A DNA stretch of 64,000 bases from assembly GCF_965228705.1 (NCBI RefSeq), contig NZ_OZ245832.1, positions 1,364,001-1,428,000 of the forward strand. Reading direction: 5' to 3'. The translations under genes were made by a program, and so were the position numbers. Source of the stretch: Croceimicrobium sp965228705. GTDB lineage: Bacteria; Bacteroidota; Bacteroidia; Flavobacteriales; Schleiferiaceae. Below, piece after piece: positions 27,083 through 34,325 of the stretch (position 1 is its first letter; each line of letters starts with the position of its first letter). The notes beneath the pieces were generated by a model that had not been told where the DNA came from, did not search any database, and was given only the letters and a program-made list of their open reading frames with translations.

Positions 27083-27120
27083 GTTTTTGTGGCTACAAAA
27101 ACATATCTTGCTACCCGCGC
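27083..27120 (+). other. Predicted origin of transfer (oriT) with IncP-like nic
   Basis: The perfect inverted repeat GTTTTTGT-GGCT-ACAAAAAC (27083-27102) is followed after 8 bases by ATATCTTG/CTACCC, similar to the IncP nic region (YATCCTG/Y). The 8-base gap between repeat and nic matches RP4 from memory. It lies upstream of mobC and the relaxase, the usual place. If the + strand is nicked at 27110/27111, cargo enters first and the mob genes last. Confidence 0.65.
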
Positions 27121-27334
27121 TTTTCCTCGAAGTTAGAGCAAATTCATTGAGGGTCAAAGTGATCCGCAGATGAATTTTCCGTATGGTTTTACGTGGTTCC
27201 TATTGGATTTTATTGATGCGAAAAATTTTTCAGCCTCTTGTTCAAAAAATGTATAAATCGGGCTGAAAACAGACTTTTCAGATCTGAGCGACTGACGAAT
27301 TTTGAGAGAAAATCTGATTAAGTTTTAAGTTGGT

Positions 27335-27366
27335 AAAAAAGAAAATGACGAGGCCGAAGCCTCGCC
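27335..27366 (-). terminator. Rho-independent terminator (TTCG tetraloop)
   Basis: Read on the reverse strand: CGAGGC-TTCG-GCCTCG (27349-27364) followed by a T-rich tract (27335-27345). It ends the transcript of the small gene at 27391-27618. Confidence 0.8.
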
Positions 27367-27390
27367 ATTTGAATAAACGCTTTATAATAT

Positions 27391-27618
27391 TTACATCTCA
27401 ACTTCTGGTGTCGTTTCAAGTGGCTGCTCCTGAATTTGTCCTTCAGTATTTTCATCAGCCTTTGGTTCCAACAAAACAATGTTTAGAGCTGGGATGCTGA
27501 TGCCTTCGCGGCCATCTTCGGTTTCAAATTTGAAAGCACCTCCAAGACGGTTCCAGAAATCATCTTGGCCTTTGCGCTTTACGACATTGAAGGCTTTATA
27601 GTCAGGTTGGTTACTCAT
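27391..27618 (-). CDS. Conserved small protein of proteobacterial mobile elements
   Basis: A 75-residue acidic protein (MSNQPDYKAFNVVKRKGQDD ... GGAFKFETEDGREGISIPAL). The ATG at 27618 has a clear Shine-Dalgarno AAAGGAGT 7 bases upstream, unlike most flanking chromosomal genes. Similar short proteins commonly sit near relaxase genes in alphaproteobacteria, from memory. A single beta-rich domain is likely; function unknown. Longer upstream starts lack such a ribosome site. Confidence 0.65.
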   Translation of the reverse strand: MSNQPDYKAFNVVKRKGQDDFWNRLGGAFKFETEDGREGISIPALNIVLLEPKADENTEGQIQEQPLETTPEVEM

Positions 27619-27900
27619 GATAGTTACTCCTTTTTTTGAGTTTAAACCGCAACCGTTGCGGTCTTTATGCATGTTCAAAAGGGTGTGCCGGGATGTTTTT
27701 GCATAGTATTTTGCCTCGCGAGGAATGCCGCCGGCAGGGGAAAATACGTCATTGCCAAAACAGCACAAGCAGCTAGAATTGCATCCTTTAAGACCTCTTC
27801 GGGATGTGGTGGGTTGAAAAAGCGGTTGTCTATGGGGGCTTACTACTGCATACAAGGCCAATCGCTATGAGCAATGGAATTCTTTGGGCCAAAAACGATT

Positions 27901-28118
27901 TGGGTACGTTATGGGTACGTAAAAACCGTTTTTGTATGTATGAACGGTCATTTTTTGTTACCAAAAGTCCAGTATTTCTGCTATTTATGGACTTTAAGTG
28001 GGCGCTCATAACGGATTGGTCGCTGGTTCAAGTCCGGCCTGGCCCACCAATGCTCACTAAGGGTTTCACTCGATTTAGTGTTTTCTAATCTGAGGTTTGG
28101 GTACGTATCTGGGTATGT
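27901..28118 (+). other. Candidate intact attP of the second integrase
   Basis: The core is the 3' half of a tRNA-Ile2(CAT) at 28000-28049. Paired 9-bp repeats TGGGTACGT lie on both sides: 27901-27909 and 27912-27920 to the left, 28098-28106 and TGGGTATGT 28110-28118 to the right, all in the same orientation. Arm pairs on both sides of a core are the layout of a phage or ICE attP. A split attL or attR would keep only one pair. The rest of 27619-28229 holds no gene. Confidence 0.7.
28000..28049 (+). tRNA. tRNA-Ile2(CAT) 3' half with encoded CCA (attP core, fragment)
   Basis: Reads from near the anticodon loop CTCATAA, through a T arm GGTTCAAGTCC, to GGCCCACCA. The 5' half is missing, so it is not a functional gene. 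Genomic CCA is usual in Proteobacteria but not in Bacteroidota, and the neighbouring chromosomal tRNA-Arg lacks it. It matches the E. coli tRNA-Ile2 3' half closely by memory. Confidence 0.75.
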
Positions 28119-28229
28119 AATGATTGTTTTATAATGTTCTTGCTAGCATTAGGTGAGGTGAAATTAGGCAAATACTAAAACCCTGCCGACAGAACTTAAT
28201 CGATGCTAAAGTCTAAAAGCAAGTTTTAT

Positions 28230-29720
28230 TCAAACGTCCGCATAACGAGAATCAGAAATAGCTTTAAAACTGTTGTATTCAGATTCTCTTCCTAAGTGTT
28301 TTGCAATACTTTGAATGTTAAGTCGTTTAAGTATATCAATAGTGATGGGTCGTTTTTCATCCCAAAAAATCATCGATCTTAATGTGTCTTTTGCAATAGT
28401 AGAGTTTAGAACTTCTGATAAAAATATAGCTTCGTCCTTTGTCCAACATGGCAAGAAATTTACTGTATCATCAACCATTACAGCTTGGCCGTTTATAGGG
28501 TTTAGAATTTTGAAATCTAAACTCTTATAAAAACCAGAAATGGCAACTTTCCACGGTGAAAAGCTATAATCTCCAATTCCAAATATGGAGAAACGGGGTT
28601 TGTTCTTATATATTGAACTACCTCGTTTATCCAGTCTTTCAGAATAACGGAGCAAATACTCCCATGTTTTAGGAGCAATATTGGCAATACTTGAAGTTGA
28701 CTCACCTACCTTTTTTTGAGTTATCACAACATGCTTTCGATACTTTAATTTATCTTTATTAAGATCTGAGCTTTTATATAAAGGATATACATATTCATCT
28801 TCCAGTGACACTAAATCACCAAAACCATTGGCAAAGAGTTCTGAGTTCTTTTCGAGTTCCATTACTTTAGAACAATCGTGCTTCACACCAGAACGCCACT
28901 GATAATGAGGATCAGTACCTAAAAGAAATTTATGTGATTCATATAAACCAACATCTGAAATTAAAAACCCATCGTGATAGCCAAGGGTGCAAGAGGGGGA
29001 TTTGTTATCCAGACTATCATAAATGCTACAGTCTGATGATGTTCTGTTAACTGAACAATCAATTATAAGGAAACATGCATCTACGGAAGCACCAAAGTGT
29101 CTCAAGGCATTAATCTTGTAGATTTTAGCATCACCTATTCTCAAATTATTTTTCCATGATTGAGCCAGTATTTTTCTTGCAATAGCTGTTTTACACAAAA
29201 CGGCTATCATTCCTTTTTTATTCTGCAGCCATTCCAGATACTTGAGAAGCATCCATTCTGAAATATCAAAGTTACTTTTGCCTGTAATTGCTTCAAAACC
29301 TTTTCTGCCTTGAAAATTAGACTTTTTCGGCAAATTTGTACTGCCTAATAGACCCAATTCAGAACTCGTAACCCATGGGGGATTTCCAACAATTAGAATG
29401 GGTTCGGGCAGGGTCTTCAGCAAAGCCTCCCAATCATAGCAAAAGAAATCGGAATGAATAACTTCCACTTTTTTATTAGTAGAGAGTGCCCTGAGATGCT
29501 CTAAGTAAGATTTATTTATGTCAAGACCGATTATTCGCTTAGCTGATTTAATCTGATTTGCCGCAGCTAATATAAAAGAACCTTTTCCACAAGTAGGTTC
29601 TAAAACAGATATTGGTTTGTTTGAAGTGTTACAAAGAACAGATACGGCCTTTTCTGCTAAACTTTGTGGAGTTTGAAAATCACCATACTCCCAAATATTC
29701 TTAACCTTTCTCCTCTGCAT
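28230..29720 (-). CDS. Type II N6-adenine DNA methyltransferase (NPPW type)
   Basis: A 496-residue methyltransferase protecting host DNA. The SAM motif is VLEPTCGKGSF (about residues 39-49) and the catalytic motif is NPPW (113-116) in ILIVGNPPW, followed by a long C-terminal part that should hold the target-recognition domain. NPPW is the adenine-type (TaqI-like, gamma) motif. It follows the endonuclease gene by a single base on the same strand, so the pair forms one operon. The pair is distinctly AT-rich within the element, suggesting separate acquisition. The target sequence is unknown. Confidence 0.88.
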   Translation of the reverse strand: MQRRKVKNIWEYGDFQTPQSLAEKAVSVLCNTSNKPISVLEPTCGKGSFILAAANQIKSAKRIIGLDINKSYLEHLRALSTNKKVEVIHSDFFCYDWEALLKTLPEPILIVGNPPWVTSSELGLLGSTNLPKKSNFQGRKGFEAITGKSNFDISEWMLLKYLEWLQNKKGMIAVLCKTAIARKILAQSWKNNLRIGDAKIYKINALRHFGASVDACFLIIDCSVNRTSSDCSIYDSLDNKSPSCTLGYHDGFLISDVGLYESHKFLLGTDPHYQWRSGVKHDCSKVMELEKNSELFANGFGDLVSLEDEYVYPLYKSSDLNKDKLKYRKHVVITQKKVGESTSSIANIAPKTWEYLLRYSERLDKRGSSIYKNKPRFSIFGIGDYSFSPWKVAISGFYKSLDFKILNPINGQAVMVDDTVNFLPCWTKDEAIFLSEVLNSTIAKDTLRSMIFWDEKRPITIDILKRLNIQSIAKHLGRESEYNSFKAISDSRYADV

Positions 29721-29721
29721 T

Positions 29722-30378
29722 CTAATATACTCTCCAAATCCCCTCTATATCTCCAGCTTTTTGTATTACCCGGCTATACTGTAATCTCCATTGTAAAGCA
29801 TTTGATATAGTTAAATATCCTTGTTCTGGTCGTTCAGCTATTATTCTTTCCGCAATATTTCTTGCCTCAATATCATCAACAGGAAGGTTTTTATCTTGCA
29901 TGAAAGCGATTAGGTCGTCTTCATTCCCGTCATTGTCTAGAATATTAAGTATCCCCTTGGTCATTTGAAAATCAGCTGTGTACTCTGCATCAACAAAAAT
30001 TGTATGCTGCATATTCAAGCGACCAGTATGATTGTTGTTATCATCATTTTTTTCATATACAAAAATCAACAAGCTATAGCCTAAGCCATATATCTTTTGA
30101 CGGGCAGACTTGTAAGGGCAGGAAGATTGCGGCTGCTTAATACTAGTGACTTTCATATCTACGGCAAGTTCTGGGAAATCAATTCCTGATGCAGAGTTGC
30201 CTTGTGCATATTGATACTTGTTGGCCAAGTATGCAGTAAATTTATGTTCAAGATATGTTCCAACAGCTTTTCCATCTGTAACACCGTACAATGATGGCTC
30301 ATCGTATGTACTCTCTATTTTAGAAAACTCAGCAGCTTCCGACTTTAATAGTGATATTGTAAGTATAGGTTTTGGCAT
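29722..30378 (-). CDS. Type II restriction endonuclease (PD-(D/E)XK)
   Basis: A 218-residue protein without recognisable family name. The active-site pattern is visible: Glu44 in TYLEHKF, Asp67 in SGIDFPE and Asp74-x-Lys76 in VDMK, the layout of PD-(D/E)XK nucleases. It is encoded directly before the methyltransferase, so it should be its cognate restriction enzyme cutting unmodified DNA in the cytoplasm. Such pairs stabilise mobile elements by post-segregational killing and exclude phage. The start at 30378 gives a compact N-terminus. Confidence 0.75.
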   Translation of the reverse strand: MPKPILTISLLKSEAAEFSKIESTYDEPSLYGVTDGKAVGTYLEHKFTAYLANKYQYAQGNSASGIDFPELAVDMKVTSIKQPQSSCPYKSARQKIYGLGYSLLIFVYEKNDDNNNHTGRLNMQHTIFVDAEYTADFQMTKGILNILDNDGNEDDLIAFMQDKNLPVDDIEARNIAERIIAERPEQGYLTISNALQWRLQYSRVIQKAGDIEGIWRVY

Positions 30379-30501
30379 CTTTATATTTCGATAGTTCTAC
30401 ATTGGGCATACTTCAGTTGGTAAACCCAGTTAAGAAGCATGGGTACTAGTGTAATCCATAAGATTATATAACAACCATACTAAGGAAAAGCAAAAATGCA
30501 T

Positions 30502-30530
30502 AAAAAAAGAAAGGCCCATACCTTTCTTTC
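30502..30530 (-). terminator. Rho-independent terminator of second integrase gene
   Basis: AAAGAAAGG (30506-30514) pairs perfectly with CCTTTCTTT (30521-30529) over CCCATA. On the reverse strand it ends in a T run (complement of A bases 30502-30508), about 80 bp after the integrase stop. Confidence 0.8.
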
Positions 30531-30612
30531 TCATCTTTCTAGAGTTGGAAGCAAAATATGGATGGGCGTAGCCTTTGCATATGTTTAAATTGGTTTATCG
30601 TAGCTTTAATAG

Positions 30613-31677
30613 TTACCCGAAAGAAGCCCTTACTTCCTCTAAATGATCTGGTTCCAAATGACCATAGGTGTTTTCAATAACTTGTATAGTCGTGCCAAGG
30701 TATTTTGCAACCTTGTTGAGTGAAACACCTTTTTGAACCATCCATGATGCGGCTGTATGACGCATCGTATGGGATGTTATTTTTTCTATGCCTGCTCTCT
30801 TGTAAACAGTTTCAAGACTGTTCTTCACGCTTTTGATCTGCTGCTGGTTGCGATGAACAACGTATCCATCATGAGTTCCACGTTTTCTAGCTTCCTTCAT
30901 TTTACGTAGAAGCCTGCGTGGCATCGGTACACGGGATTTTTTCTTGTTTTGGGTTTCTCCCTGCTTTTTGAAGTCTATAATGCCTGTCTCAAAATCTACA
31001 TCCCTCCATTTGAGAGATAGGATAGCTGTACTTCTTGCACCTGTATAAAGGCCGATATTTATATACAATTCCAGATAATCCGATGCACGTGCATATTCAC
31101 GTGCAGCCTTTAAAAGCAGCGCTGCTTCTTTTTTAGTCATCCAACGGTCTCTCGGTTGGCCCTTTTGGGGCTTCCAGACATGCGGGCAAATGCTTATGAG
31201 ATTGTCGCGGTATGCATAGCCAATGGCTGCTTGCATTTGCTCAAGCTCCCGTCTAACAGCTTGATCTGTTAATACTCGCTTCTTCTTGTATTTGTGCTTC
31301 TTCAGCCATTGCTTGAATTCTCTTTTGCGGTAAGCAATGTATTCCCTGCATTTAGATTTTTTAATGTCTTCAAGCTTGATATCTCCCCAAAATGGGATAA
31401 GCCGATCAAAGCACCTGATGGCCGTTTTTTGACTGGCAAGTGACGGTACATGCTCGGTGATATAATAAGCCATGATTTCACCAAGGGTGATCTCATTATT
31501 GTTTTGCTGCGGTGTTGTTCTAAGGACTATGATTTCTGCAAGTTTCTCTTCTGCACTCTTAAGGCTGCCAAGCCCAGTTGCGTGCCGCTTAAGCATTCCT
31601 GAGATGTATTCAACAACTTCCCAGCATTTGCGGTCTTTTCTATATTTGATGTGGATGCCCTTGTTGCGCTTTGACAT
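30613..31677 (-). CDS. Second tyrosine recombinase (proteobacterial phage-integrase type)
   Basis: A 354-residue integrase. An N-terminal arm/core domain (RKCWEVVEYISGMLKRHATG) is followed by a catalytic domain with Arg in TGARSTAILSLKW, His-x-x-Arg in SHTMRHTAASWM and the Tyr nucleophile in ENTYGHLEPDH. The GHxxxxT histidine is replaced (YLGTTIQVI). It belongs to a different branch from the integrase at 19641. It lies about 2.5 kb from the attP-like tRNA-Ile2 locus and does not match the present insertion site. It is probably the original integrase of a captured element. Confidence 0.9.
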   Translation of the reverse strand: MSKRNKGIHIKYRKDRKCWEVVEYISGMLKRHATGLGSLKSAEEKLAEIIVLRTTPQQNNNEITLGEIMAYYITEHVPSLASQKTAIRCFDRLIPFWGDIKLEDIKKSKCREYIAYRKREFKQWLKKHKYKKKRVLTDQAVRRELEQMQAAIGYAYRDNLISICPHVWKPQKGQPRDRWMTKKEAALLLKAAREYARASDYLELYINIGLYTGARSTAILSLKWRDVDFETGIIDFKKQGETQNKKKSRVPMPRRLLRKMKEARKRGTHDGYVVHRNQQQIKSVKNSLETVYKRAGIEKITSHTMRHTAASWMVQKGVSLNKVAKYLGTTIQVIENTYGHLEPDHLEEVRASFG

Positions 31678-31865
31678 GTTTTGTCCTCAATAAAGTTTCG
31701 GATGGCGTGTTTTGAAATTCGGATGTCTTTAGGTCTGATTTCGATAAAGTCGATCTCTCCGCCTTTGCACAGATCCTTTACAGCGCGGGTATTGGGTTTG
31801 CCGTCTTTGAAAAGCTTGAAATATTCTGCAACCTCTGCCGGGGTGCATAATTCGGGTAGTTGCAT
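31527..31865 (-). CDS. Excisionase-like MerR-type HTH protein
   Basis: A 112-residue protein with an N-terminal winged helix of the excisionase type (LPELCTPAEVAEYFKLFKDG ... KDIRISKHAIRNFIEDK). Its C-terminal part overlaps the second integrase start by 151 bp in another frame, which is long. The last ~50 residues may be non-essential. It likely serves as recombination directionality factor for the second integrase. It has no clear Shine-Dalgarno, but the ATG at 31865 gives the expected HTH start. Confidence 0.65.
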   Translation of the reverse strand: MQLPELCTPAEVAEYFKLFKDGKPNTRAVKDLCKGGEIDFIEIRPKDIRISKHAIRNFIEDKTCQSATRASTSNIEKTANAGKLLNTSQECLSGTQLGLAALRVQKRNLQKS

Positions 31866-32224
31866 AGGGGTCTCTATTTGGGTGAAGTGTCATTTCTTTC
31901 TCCTTCAAATGGGTCAGGGGTTTATGCGGCCTAGCCATGCGGAGCGTGGCAGGGTGCGCCATAAACCCTTGGATGCACCAATAAAGGAGGGTACGGCCTG
32001 TCAAATGAAGAAAACCTGTTCGCAGGTTCTTGGTCTGAGATGAGTGAAAAAAATAGGACGCATGCGCCCGCATTTTATTCATGAGGCCAGACTTCGAGTT
32101 TGACAGGGTGAGGGAGGAAATCCCTCAAAACGAAAACGGCAAATAGAGCACCGACAGCCCCACAACCGGCAAGCAATCCCGGTGCTCTATTTTCAAATTT
32201 AATTTGGGTGGAATTTCTGAGCAG
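31866..32224. other. Intergenic region with two large hairpins
   Basis: 359 bp without a convincing gene. GGGTTTATG (31918-31926) pairs with CATAAACCC (31960-31968) around an inner GCCATGC/GTGGC hairpin. AAATAGAGCACCG (32141-32153) pairs perfectly with CGGTGCTCTATTT (32180-32192) over a 26-base loop. The second could end leftward transcripts of the gene at 32225. The first could be an operator or recombination site upstream of the excisionase-like gene. Confidence 0.5.
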
Positions 32225-32563
32225 TTAAAGTTCTAATTGATCGCTTTGTATAGCTCTTATGCTCTTTACTGACATATTGAAAAGATCAATGGCTTCCGGC
32301 TTCTTTTTATCGAGCAACTGATCTTTAATAGATTGTGAATAATGATCAATCGCATTCATCCAATCGATGAAATAAGTGTCACATTGATCTTCAACAATTT
32401 CAAAAATTCTTGCAGCTTCAGCGCACAGCCCCCAGATTGTTTCGCCCCTTTCTGCCTCAACGCGATCCATAAATGCTTCTATGCGCTCAGCATTGAATGG
32501 GTCGGATGCAAGGTGGCCTGATATTTTGGCAACAATTTCACCGTAGTATAATGTATTGTTCAT
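32225..32563 (-). CDS. Hypothetical protein with strong Shine-Dalgarno
   Basis: A 112-residue acidic helical protein (MNNTLYYGEIVAKISGHLAS ... YFIDWMNAIDHYSQSIKD). The ATG at 32563 is chosen because AGAGGGA lies 8 bases upstream; a TTG two codons earlier is less likely. No domain is recognised. It lies in a row of small leftward genes typical of proteobacterial plasmid cargo. Confidence 0.55.
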   Translation of the reverse strand: MNNTLYYGEIVAKISGHLASDPFNAERIEAFMDRVEAERGETIWGLCAEAARIFEIVEDQCDTYFIDWMNAIDHYSQSIKDQLLDKKKPEAIDLFNMSVKSIRAIQSDQLEL

Positions 32564-32697
32564 AAACAATCCCTCTCGTTAAGTTTGATGAAGGGCGCTG
32601 TGCTAAAGCCATAAAAAAGAAATGTCAAGAAAAAAGGAATACTTTCCTATCATCGTATGGAAAGGGAGGACTTTTTTAGAACTTCATTAAATAAACT

Positions 32698-33057
32698 TCA
32701 GTTGTTTATGCCTAATTCATACATCATTTTTCGAGCGGTTTCTTCAAAGCCAAGCCATGCATACCAGTTTTTAAGATCACCTTGTGGTTGTAAGGGCTGC
32801 CCCATTTCTTGTTCCAATTCGTAGCGTAGATCTTCAATTTCATGATAGTGAGCATCATAGAACGCATGGGTGTCTTTGTAATAGATCAAGGAACTAACCA
32901 CCCCGCTTATACAGCCATAATGAAGTAAATCGTGAAAGAAATTCTCTATGTTGTCATACTCCAACGCTTCTGCTGCAACCGCAGCCCGAAGGCTTTTGGG
33001 GTTCCGTCTAGTAATCTGTTCTAATTGCTCTTTTAGCTGCTGAGGTAATGTATTCAT
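32698..33057 (-). CDS. Hypothetical protein, DUF7222-like
   Basis: A 119-residue soluble helical protein. The centre reads NIENFFHDLLHYGCISGVVS, then YYKDTHAFYDAHYHEIEDLR and NWYAWLGFEETARKMMYELG, which matches a small family common on plasmids and conjugative elements in several phyla (DUF7222-like, from memory). The ATG at 33057 (MNTLPQQ) with GGAGCAG upstream is preferred over 33069. The function is unknown; anti-restriction or plasmid maintenance is only a guess. Confidence 0.6.
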   Translation of the reverse strand: MNTLPQQLKEQLEQITRRNPKSLRAAVAAEALEYDNIENFFHDLLHYGCISGVVSSLIYYKDTHAFYDAHYHEIEDLRYELEQEMGQPLQPQGDLKNWYAWLGFEETARKMMYELGINN

Positions 33058-33234
33058 TATCTGCTCCATTTTCTATTGATAATGACCCTGCAACAGCAGA
33101 GGGATCAGGGGTGGCACAAGTAGGAATTCGCGAGAGCGGAGCATTGCTTGGGCTAAACCCGGCCTCTGCTAGCTTTGGGGAAGTTCAAAGGGAAAAGGAG
33201 TGATATAACTACAACCTACAGTAGGAAAGACAAT

Positions 33235-33480
33235 TTATCCAATTGGCAGATGAGTGTCTTCAAAAAAGGTCTGAATGGTGATGTTGTGGATGTCGAGCAG
33301 CTTAAAGAGGCTTTTCATGCTGATATTTTGACCACTTTCCATACGCCAATAGTGTTTACGATCAAGGTTGTGTTCTAAAGCAAATTTTTCATAGCTGCTA
33401 TAGCCAGCTTGAATTCTTAAGTCCTTAATCCGTTTGGCGATGGCTTCAATCCGCGCATTATAGATTTCATCATCATTCAT
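33235..33480 (-). CDS. XRE-type HTH repressor
   Basis: An 81-residue protein with a Cro/CI-type helix-turn-helix (AIAKRIKDLRIQAGYSSYEK ... LDRKHYWRMESGQNISMKSL). The 105-166 bp ahead of the divergent exported-protein gene contain two GGCATA-type palindromes, so it probably represses itself and the neighbour. The ATG at 33480 is the only fitting start. Confidence 0.8.
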   Translation of the reverse strand: MNDDEIYNARIEAIAKRIKDLRIQAGYSSYEKFALEHNLDRKHYWRMESGQNISMKSLFKLLDIHNITIQTFFEDTHLPIG

Positions 33481-33516
33481 GGCGCCAAAGACGGTATTTG
33501 CCTAAATTAAATTTAC

Positions 33517-33556
33517 GGCATATATGCCTCTTTCGTATATTTGTGGCATAAATGCC
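33517..33556. promoter_or_regulatory. Paired palindromic operators of the XRE regulator
   Basis: GGCATATATGCC (33517-33528) and GGCATAAATGCC (33545-33556), 28 bp centre to centre, lie between the XRE gene and the divergent gene at 33648. A weaker related sequence GGTATTTGCC lies at 33493-33502. This layout is typical of phage-like repressor operators. Confidence 0.7.
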
Positions 33557-33647
33557 TTAAATCTTAAAAAATTAACACCCTTGTATGGTTTTGTTGCAAC
33601 TTACAAGCATAACATGGTATAAAAACACAGTAGAAATGGATTTGAAG

Positions 33648-34319
33648 ATGAAGAACTTTCTGAAAAAGACATTTATTGGTGCGAATGTGGTTGTTATGTC
33701 GGTTTTCGGCGGCAAGGCACTTGCACAGCAACAGTCTGCGCCGAATGGTGACGGGCAGGACTTGTATGCCTTGAATGAAGGTGTGCCGGAAACACCTTCT
33801 GTGACATCTTCAAAAACGGCTTCTTTCAATGAAAATGCAGATACTGCAACAGCCAATGAAATGCCAAACCTGAAAACTGCCAAGGGCTATAATCTGCGTG
33901 GACAGGGGCATATTGCCGCTGTTGATTTTGTTCTTGATAGTGCGGATGCACACCCTGTGATTGTAGGGCTTGAGGGTTCGGAAATGGGGCAAACCTTCCT
34001 TATGACCAAGCAAGCTATTAACAACATGGATGCGGCAGGCATTGAGGATATGCTCTTTGTGTTGAGTGATCTTGACCCCAGAGCTGATGATAAGGCATTA
34101 GAAAAAATAGCATTTTACTCAGGCGAGAGTGTTTTAGGGATCCTAACAAAGTATTCAGATGGAGAGTGGTGGTATGTTGAAGGGAAGCATGATGCGGAAT
34201 CTGTTCGACTGCCTGAAAACACGGATATTCAAGCATTCATTGAAGGAAAGATCAGTGAGGCCTCTATCAAGGCGACTGGTATCAGACCAACACAATCCTA
34301 CACTGCGCTTGATCGGTAA
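33648..34319 (+). CDS. Exported hypothetical protein
   Basis: A 223-residue protein with a signal peptide (MKNFLKKTFIGANVVVMSVFGGKALAQQ, cleavage near residue 26). A low-complexity linker is followed by a mixed alpha/beta domain (GHIAAVDFVLDSADAHPVIV ... WWYVEGKHDAESVRLPEN). The start could also be 33636. It is convergent with the coiled-coil gene at 34326, with a 6-bp gap. Its target in the envelope is unknown. The repressor palindromes upstream suggest tight control. Confidence 0.6.
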   Translation: MKNFLKKTFIGANVVVMSVFGGKALAQQQSAPNGDGQDLYALNEGVPETPSVTSSKTASFNENADTATANEMPNLKTAKGYNLRGQGHIAAVDFVLDSADAHPVIVGLEGSEMGQTFLMTKQAINNMDAAGIEDMLFVLSDLDPRADDKALEKIAFYSGESVLGILTKYSDGEWWYVEGKHDAESVRLPENTDIQAFIEGKISEASIKATGIRPTQSYTALDR

Positions 34320-34325
34320 CTTATC

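Noticed and set aside
27619..27861. Upstream extension of the small gene at 27391
   Set aside because: The inner ATG at 27618 has a strong ribosome site, and the extension lacks a coding pattern.
27667..28088. Rightward frames around the tRNA-Ile fragment
   Set aside because: They run over the tRNA fragment and repeats, with no homology or ribosome site.
31681..32082. Frames on both strands between second integrase and hairpins
   Set aside because: They overlap the excisionase-like gene or hairpins and show no protein-like pattern.
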